Assembly (NCBI GenBank): GCA_014860845.1 | Contig: JACZIY010000133.1 | Span: 1-5,606, forward strand | DNA length: 5,606 nt | Direction of reading: 5' to 3' | DNA from: Anaerolineaceae bacterium | GTDB lineage: Bacteria > Chloroflexota > Anaerolineae > Anaerolineales > Anaerolineaceae | Part shown: in pieces, positions 1 through 5,606 of the stretch | Layout of the letters: each line of letters opens with the position of its first letter | Numbering within the stretch: position 1 is the first letter of the stretch | Notes under the pieces: model-generated | Told to the model about the DNA's origin: nothing | Database searches by the model: none | The model's input: only the letters and a program-made list of their open reading frames with translations | Position numbers and translations under genes: made by a program

Positions 1-2334
1 ATCCGATACATGGAACAATTCCCAAAGTATCATTTCAGCCAGAGCCAACCACAACTCTACCAGTTCATCGAAGAAGATCAGCCACAATTATTTAAAAAAA
101 TTCAGGATCTGGTAGCGGAGGGCAGCTGGGAGCCAATGGGCGGTATGTGGGTCGAAGCTGATTGCAATATTTCAGGAGCGGAATCACTAGCCAGACAATT
201 CCTATTGGGTCGTAGTTATTTCAAGAAAAAATTTGGAAAAAATGCTGACACACTAGTTTTATGGTTACCAGATGTGTTTGGGTTTTCGTCGACTTTACCT
301 CAATTAATTAAACAGGCTGGGTTGAAGTATTTCATGACAACCAAGATGGGTTGGAATGAATATAACCGATTGCCATTTGATACTTTTATGTGGCAAGGCA
401 TGGATGGAACCCAAATTTTAACTCACTTCAGTACAGTCCGGGACTTGGGTAGTATTTATGCAAGTACATATAACTCGAAGGCTAATCCCGAGGAAGCTCT
501 GGGAACCTGGAATAATTTCCAACAAAAAGAATTGCACAATGATTTATTGATGGCGTTTGGATATGGGGATGGTGGTGGTGGACCGACGATTGAAATGCTG
601 GAAAACTTGGAGATTATGGATCATTTCCCAGCCTTACCACAGGTTCAACACTCCAGCGTTAAACAGTTTTTTGAAGCGATTGACCTTGTGCGGGCATCCA
701 AAATGCTCCCAGTATGGAATGGTGAGCTCTACCTCGAATATCATCGCGGAACCTACACCTCGCAAGCTCAAATGAAAAAGAACAACCGCAAGAGTGAATT
801 TCTGATCCATGATGTGGAATTCCTGGCAAGCCTGGCAAGTACATTGGACAAGCATTATCAATACCCTAAAGATGAAATCAATGCAGCCTGGAAAACCATT
901 TGTCTGCATCAATTTCACGATATTCTGCCAGGATCCAGTATTGGCGAGGTGTACAATGAAGCAGATCAGGCTTTTCGAGCTTTGACAACAAAACTGAATC
1001 AACTTAAGCGAACGGCATTGGAGAGTATCAAGAATTATTATTCTGGAGACTTATTATTAATCAACCCATCCCCATTCCCCAGGAACGATCTGGTTCTCAT
1101 TTCTGATTTGAAAGATGTTGAATTCACCAGAAATGATAAAAATCTATCAACGCAATTGACAGATAAAGGAACTCTTGTAAATCCTGGAATTATATTGCCA
1201 TATAGTGTTACCACCCTCGAATATGGTAAACCAAAACAGGATAAGACACCTGAACTCGCGAACCATGCACATCAGAACTTTGTAATGGAAAACAATCTTA
1301 TCCGTCTCGAAATAAATCCCGATGGTGATATGGTCAGCATCTTTGATAAAGAAGTCGGGCGTGAAGTCTTACCAGCACATACGGTCGCCAACCAATTTCA
1401 GATTTTTGAAGATCGTCCTCTCACCTACGATGCCTGGAATATCGATATTTATTATGATGACAAAATGGATTTTGCTGAACCAGCTGAAACCATAACCTGG
1501 GTGGAACAGGGTCCTCTCCGCCAGACCATTGAAATCAAACGTAAAATTGCTGATAGTATCTACACGCAAAGAATATCCATCACAAAAGATAGCAAACAGA
1601 TTGATTTTGATACCACCATTGACTGGCAGGAACGTTATAAATTACTCAAGGTTGCTTTCGCGGTCGATATCCTAGCGCCTGTTGCCACCTATGAAATTCA
1701 ATGGGGTAATGTTCAGCGCAATACCCATCGAAACACCTCCTGGGACTGGGCCAGATTTGAAACCTGTGCACACAAATGGGTTGATCTCAGTGAGGGAAAC
1801 TATGGTGTCAGTCTTTTGAATGATTGTAAATATGGGCATGATATTCATGATAATGTGATGCGTTTATCTCTCTTACGAGGACCTACTGTGCCAGATCCGT
1901 TCGCGGATCTGGGTATCCATCAATTTAAATATAGCCTGCTGCCCCATTCAAACTCATGGGGTGAACAAACACAAGCCGCCGCTTACGCATTGAATGATCC
2001 GATCATTATATTTGACGGATCAAAGACCGAGGATGAGCTATCCAACAAATCCGAAAAAAGCGAATTCAAGCAATCATTATTTTCTGTCTCCAACCCAAAT
2101 GTCGTCATTGAGACAATCAAACAAGCGGAAGACGGCGATGGTCTGATCATTCGCCTTTATGAAAGCCAGCGGAAACGAGGTTTAGTCATTCTAAAATCAT
2201 TCTTGCCCATTCAATCCGCCTGGGAGACTAATCTGCTGGAAGAAAACCAGGAATCTTGTCTCCTGGTGGATCATGAAATTCACCTGAATATCAAACCATA
2301 TGAAATCAAAACCTTGCGTATCCATTTTGGGTAA
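1..2334 (+). CDS. Alpha-mannosidase, glycoside hydrolase family 38 (2C1/Ams1-like), 5'-truncated by the window edge
   Basis: Retaining, metal-dependent exo-alpha-mannosidase expected to remove terminal alpha-mannose from oligosaccharides or mannosides, probably in the cytoplasm. The reading frame is open from base 1 (I-R-Y before the Met at 10), and that Met lies inside the conserved 'MEQFPKYHFSQSQPQLY' block of the catalytic domain. It is therefore internal, not the start. The N-terminal domain and the first metal motif (HxHxD type) lie upstream; compared with full-length relatives of about 1000-1050 aa, roughly 270 residues are missing. Visible catalytic features, numbered from the Met at 10, are WLPDVFG with the expected nucleophile and metal-ligand Asp88 (nt 271-273), GYGDGGGGPT around Asp187, and HQFHDILPGSS with His300/His303/Asp304 (nt 907-921). 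A middle helical domain and C-terminal beta-sandwich domains follow, including the conserved PDPFADLG segment (nt 1891-1914). No frameshift or premature stop is seen. The exact substrate (N-glycan fragment, mannosylglycerate-like compound, O-mannoside) cannot be read from the sequence. Confidence 0.95.
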   Translation: MRYMEQFPKYHFSQSQPQLYQFIEEDQPQLFKKIQDLVAEGSWEPMGGMWVEADCNISGAESLARQFLLGRSYFKKKFGKNADTLVLWLPDVFGFSSTLPQLIKQAGLKYFMTTKMGWNEYNRLPFDTFMWQGMDGTQILTHFSTVRDLGSIYASTYNSKANPEEALGTWNNFQQKELHNDLLMAFGYGDGGGGPTIEMLENLEIMDHFPALPQVQHSSVKQFFEAIDLVRASKMLPVWNGELYLEYHRGTYTSQAQMKKNNRKSEFLIHDVEFLASLASTLDKHYQYPKDEINAAWKTICLHQFHDILPGSSIGEVYNEADQAFRALTTKLNQLKRTALESIKNYYSGDLLLINPSPFPRNDLVLISDLKDVEFTRNDKNLSTQLTDKGTLVNPGIILPYSVTTLEYGKPKQDKTPELANHAHQNFVMENNLIRLEINPDGDMVSIFDKEVGREVLPAHTVANQFQIFEDRPLTYDAWNIDIYYDDKMDFAEPAETITWVEQGPLRQTIEIKRKIADSIYTQRISITKDSKQIDFDTTIDWQERYKLLKVAFAVDILAPVATYEIQWGNVQRNTHRNTSWDWARFETCAHKWVDLSEGNYGVSLLNDCKYGHDIHDNVMRLSLLRGPTVPDPFADLGIHQFKYSLLPHSNSWGEQTQAAAYALNDPIIIFDGSKTEDELSNKSEKSEFKQSLFSVSNPNVVIETIKQAEDGDGLIIRLYESQRKRGLVILKSFLPIQSAWETNLLEENQESCLLVDHEIHLNIKPYEIKTLRIHFG
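1891..1912. repeat. Perfect 9-bp inverted repeat with TTCG loop inside the mannosidase gene
   Basis: CCAGATCCG (1891-1899), loop TTCG (1900-1903), then the exact reverse complement CGGATCTGG (1904-1912). The flanking bases do not extend the pairing, and no T-run follows, so it is not an intrinsic terminator. It encodes the conserved PDPFADLG stretch of GH38, so it may be a by-product of codon choice. As RNA it could form a stable UUCG-looped stem, closed by G-C rather than the extra-stable C-G pair. Confidence 0.85.
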
Positions 2335-2336
2335 CC

Positions 2337-2340
2337 GGAG
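2337..2340 (+). promoter_or_regulatory. Ribosome binding site of the PLP enzyme gene
   Basis: GGAG lies 6 nt before the ATG at 2347, directly after the TAA of the mannosidase gene. It fixes the start at 2347 and, with the 12-nt gap, suggests translation from a shared mRNA. Confidence 0.75.
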
Positions 2341-2346
2341 ATTGTC

Positions 2347-3483
2347 ATGAAGAATATCCAATTAATCTGCACCCAATGTGAAAAAACTTATCCCGCTGAC
2401 CAACCCATCTGGCGCTGTATCTGTGGGGGACTGTTGGATATTGTTTTGGAAACCAATTTTCCAATTCAAGAAATCCAAAAAAGGCCGCCTAATATGTGGC
2501 GTTATCGGGAAGCGTTGCCAATCGGTCAGCCTGAAAATATCATCTCATTCTCAGAAGGTTACTCACCGATCATCCCTGTTGAGTTTGCTGGCAAAATGGT
2601 TGGCATTAAACAGGATCATTTGTTTCAAACGGGTTCATACAAAGATCGTGGTGCTTCAGTTCTGATTTCCTGGGCGAAAGCTATTGGCGTCAAGCATGTG
2701 GTTGAAGATTCTTCCGGGAACGCTGGTTGTGCAATCGCAGCCTATTGTGCCAAAGCCGATATTTCCTGTGATATCTATGTGCCTGAGAATACATCACCAG
2801 CTAAATTAGCGCAAATCTCCCAATATGGAGCTAATTTACACCTGATCCCGGGCAATCGGGAAGCAACCAGCCACGCGGTTCTCACTGCGGCCCGGACAAC
2901 CTATTATGCCAGCCATTCCTGGAATCCTTTCTTCTTTCAGGGAACCAAAACATTCGCCTATGAAATCTGGGAACAATCCGGTTTTCAAGCCCCACAGGCT
3001 ATCATTGTCCCAGCTGGTAATGGGACCTTAGTGTTGGGTACCTGGATTGGTTTCAATGATTTAAGAAAAGCGGGGTTAATTACCATTATTCCACGGATAT
3101 TTGCGGTACAGGCTAAAAATTGTGCCCCCCTATATGCGGCCCATTATCAACATGCTTCAGAACCATCCAGAATAGATTCAAGTCCAACTTTAGCTGAAGG
3201 GATCGCCATTGCTGAACCCATTCGCGGTGAACAAATTTTAGCAGCTGTTCGCCGGTCCAATGGAACTTTCGTGACTGTTACAGAAGATGAAATCCAAGCT
3301 TCCATAATTTCTATGCATCGCAAAGGATTTTATATAGAGCCAACAGCTGCAGCTACAATCGCAGCCATTCCCAATTTGGTTCAATCTCATCCTGAAATTG
3401 ATCAATGGATTTCTGTTTTTACAGGACATGGTTTAAAGTCTACTGAAAAGATCATGGCGCTCCAGGAGCATTCATTACAATAA
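2347..3483 (+). CDS. Threonine-synthase-like PLP-dependent enzyme (fold type II) with N-terminal zinc-ribbon-like motif
   Basis: A 378-aa member of the tryptophan synthase beta / threonine synthase superfamily. Classical threonine synthase converts O-phosphohomoserine to threonine and phosphate. Visible features are: a four-cysteine N-terminal knuckle (Cys8, Cys11, Cys24, Cys26, the last followed by Gly-Gly), common in the shorter ThrC-like proteins and probably structural; GSYKDRGA with the PLP-binding Lys99; the substrate/PLP loop DSSGNAG (121-127); the glycine-rich PAGNG segment (222-226), expected to hold the PLP phosphate; EPTAAAT (331-337); and FTGHGLKST near the C-terminus, a ThrC hallmark. 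The length is normal for the family and all core motifs are present, so it should be an active enzyme. Tyr in SYKDRG and Ala in SSGNAG differ from the usual SFKDRGM and STGNT/S of textbook ThrC, so true threonine synthase activity is likely but not certain; a Ser/Thr dehydratase or other beta/gamma-replacement activity is possible. The gene sits between two sugar hydrolase genes, which is unexpected for pure threonine biosynthesis. Confidence 0.9.
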   Translation: MKNIQLICTQCEKTYPADQPIWRCICGGLLDIVLETNFPIQEIQKRPPNMWRYREALPIGQPENIISFSEGYSPIIPVEFAGKMVGIKQDHLFQTGSYKDRGASVLISWAKAIGVKHVVEDSSGNAGCAIAAYCAKADISCDIYVPENTSPAKLAQISQYGANLHLIPGNREATSHAVLTAARTTYYASHSWNPFFFQGTKTFAYEIWEQSGFQAPQAIIVPAGNGTLVLGTWIGFNDLRKAGLITIIPRIFAVQAKNCAPLYAAHYQHASEPSRIDSSPTLAEGIAIAEPIRGEQILAAVRRSNGTFVTVTEDEIQASIISMHRKGFYIEPTAAATIAAIPNLVQSHPEIDQWISVFTGHGLKSTEKIMALQEHSLQ

Positions 3484-3528
3484 TTTTTTCCATTATGGTT
3501 TATCTACCCATTTTTCCCACCGATTATC

Positions 3529-3535
3529 AGGAGGT
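3529..3535 (+). promoter_or_regulatory. Strong but closely spaced ribosome binding site of the GHL6-like gene
   Basis: AGGAGGT is a near-perfect anti-16S match, but only 2 nt separate it from the ATG at 3538 (3 nt from the last G of AGGAGG). This is tighter than the usual 5-9 nt. No other in-frame ATG exists between the preceding in-frame stop (3481-3483) and 3538. The next in-frame ATG (3613, Met26) lacks a comparable site and would cut conserved N-terminal sequence, so 3538 is kept as the start. Confidence 0.7.
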
Positions 3536-3537
3536 CC

Positions 3538-5421
3538 ATGCATAATTCTACAGATTTTCGAATAGGGCACTATCGACCGATCTACCTGTGGGCAGGGCCT
3601 GGGACTATCAGGATGAATAAGCTTAAATTCATGCAGGTTGACGTAAATGAAAGTGTCCATTTTGAAGCCCACCAGCCGTCTGGTGCCGACATGGTGGTAA
3701 ATGGTTTGTATCAAAATTGGATCCATCTGACTTATAGCTGGGGTTTCCCCCCAGAGATCGAACAGGAAGACTGGCAATCCTTTGAAGATGCAACGAACGA
3801 ATACCATCAACAAGGTGCTAAGGTTTTTGCTTATATTCAATCTTCCAATTGTGTTTATTCCGGTAGTTTCACAAATCAAGATTGGTATGCACTCACCCCG
3901 AAAGGCAAGAAGGTCTATTATTACACCGGTCGTTACATGACCTGTTTTCAAAATAATGCCTGGATTAACTACCTGAAAGAACGAATTCAAGATGCAATCA
4001 AGCGTGGAGCGGATGGGATATTCTTTGATAATCTCTGGTATGGGTTGCAACCAAATGCATTATTCAGAACATGGCTGGGAGCAGCCGGATGTTTTTGCAC
4101 TACCTGTCAGGAAAAATACTATCAGGAAACAGGCAAACGAATGTCTACCCTAATGGATTTACAGAAAATGGAAGTAGTGAATTATATCGAATGGCGATCA
4201 CAAAGTATGACCCTGGTGATCCAGCAATTGTCAGATTTCGCTCGTTCCTTAAACTCGGATGTTATCATCAGTGCCAATGATTATGATCCTGTCATGCGTC
4301 CGGTCAAACTGATTTTTGGCATCGATTTCCCATCGTTGGCAAAAATCCAGGATGTAACCATGATTGAAAACTTCGCACTGCCAAAATGGGTCGACAACCA
4401 CGAAAAAATTCTGGTGAATAATACGCTCACTGTTCGAAACACCCAGCCCTACTTACCTCAAAAAAAACATCTCAGCGTCCTATCCTATGATGCAGGCATT
4501 GGATTCGATCCGGTCTATCCATCTCGCAGAATATTAACAGGCATGGCGGAAGCAGCTGCATTAGGATGCAGTATGACCACCAAAGGAACTGAATATCATG
4601 ATGGCAAGCAGATGACTCTGTTAACAGCGCCAGAATACAAAATTCAACACAAAGCCATTGGAGGTTTTCATCATTGGTTGCAAGATCATCAAGTCATTTA
4701 CCAATCCCAAACCAAACGTGTTGCCAGCGTTGGTATTCTTCATCCAGGAGATCATTTATGGCAAAATTGGTTTCAAATAGCACCGTTATATTTTGCCTGT
4801 CAACAGACTCTTTTGGCGGCAGGCATTCCCTGGAGAGTAATAACGGACGTCGAAGACATGGATGAAATGCAACAATTAATCGTTTTTGATCATCTCCTAA
4901 AACCCGAAAAAATCCCGCTTGAACGATCTATCATCAATGCTTTTGAATTCTCATCATGGCATCCCTTCTCACAATCATTTTTTGACCACCATCCGGGAAT
5001 AAAAAGCATCCTTTCAGACATTGCGGATAACCTTATCCAGGGATATCACGGCAATAAATCACTACGAAAATTAATGGACTGGTTGGGCATGTCCAAATTA
5101 GTAACTCACACCCCATTCTTCACCTTACCAACCCAAGAATTCCAACAAGAATTGCTCAATAAAATCGACCTTCAGAAAGTAATTCGTGTCATTTCCGAGC
5201 ATCCTGTGTTAATTGATGTATGGAAAAATAAATCGGATGGGTTGCATATACATCTCGTAAATTACCTTGCTCAAAAGCAAGTAATAAAATTAAAAATATC
5301 TGATAATTCAATATTAAAAGTTATTTCTCCAGATCAGCAGCCGCAAGAAATTCATATAACTTCAGATACTGCAACTCTGGAACTCGATCTTTATTCCATT
5401 TGCCTTTTAAAAAATAAATAA
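3538..5421 (+). CDS. Putative cytoplasmic glycoside hydrolase, GHL6-like (beta/alpha)8 barrel with C-terminal accessory domains
   Basis: A 627-aa protein that I assign, from recalled motif resemblance, to the 'hypothetical glycosyl hydrolase 6'-like group related to GH42-type barrels; its activity is not established. Residues 1 to about 380 look like the barrel: YSWGFPPE (66-73), a beta-strand KVFAYIQSSNC (95-105), GRYMTCF (131-137), and the key strand GADGIFFDN (157-165) with Asp159, Asp164 and Asn165. A Cys cluster follows (Cys185, Cys187, Cys190 in CFCTTCQEKYY), and a second acidic candidate is Glu277 in MIENF. Asp164 and Glu277 are plausible catalytic residues, by inference only. Residues about 394-455 (VASVGILHPGDHLW, then IPWRVITDVEDM) resemble the flavodoxin/GATase-like domain that follows the barrel in GH42 relatives. 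The last 70 or so residues (LHIHLVNYLAQ and after) look like a small beta-sandwich. There is no signal peptide or membrane segment, so it probably acts on imported substrate. Codons near the 3' end (about 5270-5330) are noticeably AT-rich. The gene lies 54 nt after the PLP enzyme gene and 9 nt before the transporter gene. Confidence 0.8.
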   Translation: MHNSTDFRIGHYRPIYLWAGPGTIRMNKLKFMQVDVNESVHFEAHQPSGADMVVNGLYQNWIHLTYSWGFPPEIEQEDWQSFEDATNEYHQQGAKVFAYIQSSNCVYSGSFTNQDWYALTPKGKKVYYYTGRYMTCFQNNAWINYLKERIQDAIKRGADGIFFDNLWYGLQPNALFRTWLGAAGCFCTTCQEKYYQETGKRMSTLMDLQKMEVVNYIEWRSQSMTLVIQQLSDFARSLNSDVIISANDYDPVMRPVKLIFGIDFPSLAKIQDVTMIENFALPKWVDNHEKILVNNTLTVRNTQPYLPQKKHLSVLSYDAGIGFDPVYPSRRILTGMAEAAALGCSMTTKGTEYHDGKQMTLLTAPEYKIQHKAIGGFHHWLQDHQVIYQSQTKRVASVGILHPGDHLWQNWFQIAPLYFACQQTLLAAGIPWRVITDVEDMDEMQQLIVFDHLLKPEKIPLERSIINAFEFSSWHPFSQSFFDHHPGIKSILSDIADNLIQGYHGNKSLRKLMDWLGMSKLVTHTPFFTLPTQEFQQELLNKIDLQKVIRVISEHPVLIDVWKNKSDGLHIHLVNYLAQKQVIKLKISDNSILKVISPDQQPQEIHITSDTATLELDLYSICLLKNK

Positions 5422-5425
5422 GGAG
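5421..5425 (+). promoter_or_regulatory. Ribosome binding site of the transporter gene
   Basis: AGGAG overlaps the last base of the preceding TAA and lies 5 nt before the ATG at 5431. The spacing is ideal and supports both this start and co-translation with the upstream gene. Confidence 0.8.
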
Positions 5426-5430
5426 TTCAA

Positions 5431-5606
5431 ATGAACAAAGTCATCCGTTGGTACCACTACATTACCTATAATATTTATTGGTTTGCGCTCACGGCACGTT
5501 CACAGGTATTAACACCATTAATCATACCGTTGTTAATTCAACGGTTCGTTGGTGAAGCAGCCAAGGGTGAACTATTGGGAAACATGCGTTTATGGTCCCT
5601 CATGGT
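5431..5606 (+). CDS. Probable MFS sugar transporter, N-terminal fragment (3' end outside window)
   Basis: Only the first 58 codons are present. The peptide begins with a short basic, aromatic stretch (MNKVIRWYHY), then an aromatic hydrophobic run (ITYNIYWFALTA), then a clear membrane segment, VLTPLIIPLLIQRFV (residues 26-40). It continues into GEAAKGELLGNMRLWSLM. The pattern of a first helix with 'TPLIIPLL', then a short loop leading to 'LG-x-x-R-L-W-x-L-M', is what I recall from MFS permeases of the GPH/SLC45-like sugar type, where it leads into the second helix and the DR-containing loop. This part has no uncleaved or cleaved export signal other than the first helix itself. Placement directly after a glycoside hydrolase gene suggests import of its substrate. 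With so little sequence, another multi-helix membrane protein cannot be excluded. Confidence 0.65.
   Translation, partial: MNKVIRWYHYITYNIYWFALTARSQVLTPLIIPLLIQRFVGEAAKGELLGNMRLWSLM

Noticed and set aside
10..12. ATG at 10 as the start of the mannosidase gene
   Set aside because: The frame is open to base 1, no ribosome binding site can be seen, and this Met lies inside a conserved catalytic-domain block, so the true start is upstream of the window.
826..840. Short tandem repeat (CTGGCAAGC / CTGGCAAGT) in the mannosidase gene
   Set aside because: It has only two copies, encoding Leu-Ala-Ser twice, keeps the frame and has no sign of wider repetition.
634..1002. A 122-codon open frame on the - strand inside the mannosidase gene
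   Set aside because: It is antisense to conserved GH38 sequence including the HQFHD motif, and its translation resembles no known domain.
3459..3489. Possible terminator: GCTC-CAG-GAGC (3459-3469) followed by TTTTTT (3484-3489)
   Set aside because: The stem is only 4 bp and the T-run begins 15 nt after it, beyond the distance needed for intrinsic termination; the stem is also within the PLP enzyme coding sequence.
3484..3537. The 54-nt gap as a promoter or riboswitch region
   Set aside because: No convincing -35/-10 pair or structured element can be seen; apart from the ribosome binding site at its end it holds only pyrimidine-rich spacer.
3738..3754. CTGGGG / CCCCAG inverted repeat with a 5-nt loop
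   Set aside because: It is only 6 bp, lies in codons for the conserved SWGFPPE motif, and its G and C runs leave the frame intact; it is best explained as coincidence of codon content.
3493..4050. A 185-codon open frame on the - strand spanning the 3484-3537 gap and the start of the GHL6-like gene
   Set aside because: It lies almost wholly opposite a well-supported gene, its translation shows no recognisable family motif, and it opposes an otherwise uniform + strand operon. It is best explained as an antisense shadow.

Overview
The window carries four tightly packed genes, all on the + strand, with no RNA genes, mobile elements, CRISPR arrays or convincing terminators. The order is: a GH38 alpha-mannosidase whose 5' end lies outside the window (1-2334), a threonine-synthase-like PLP enzyme (2347-3483), a putative cytoplasmic glycoside hydrolase of the GHL6-like (beta/alpha)8 type (3538-5421), and the first 58 codons of a probable major facilitator superfamily transporter (from 5431, running off the end). 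Gaps between genes are only 12, 54 and 9 nt, and a purine-rich ribosome binding site precedes each internal start. This points to one polycistronic unit, with its promoter upstream of the window.

The likely theme is uptake and intracellular breakdown of a glycoside or glycoconjugate. The MFS protein would import a small sugar-containing molecule, and the GH38 enzyme and the GHL6-like protein would remove sugars in the cytoplasm. Neither the complete GHL6-like protein nor the visible part of the mannosidase shows a signal peptide, although the mannosidase N-terminus is not visible. The PLP enzyme is the odd member. It may be a plain threonine biosynthesis gene caught in the operon, or it may process an amino acid (Ser/Thr or similar) released from the imported compound. 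The sequence does not decide between these.

The host is probably a bacterium of moderate, somewhat AT-rich composition that uses Shine-Dalgarno initiation. From recalled family resemblance only, the combination of a 2C1-type GH38, a zinc-ribbon threonine-synthase-like protein with an SSGNAG loop, and a GHL6-like protein beside an MFS permease fits Chloroflexota (Anaerolineae-like) best. This is inference, not something the sequence proves.

The most notable items are the unstudied GHL6-like protein with its Cys cluster, the PLP enzyme placed among sugar genes with active-site loops that differ from classical ThrC, and a perfect 9-bp inverted repeat with a TTCG loop inside the mannosidase gene.
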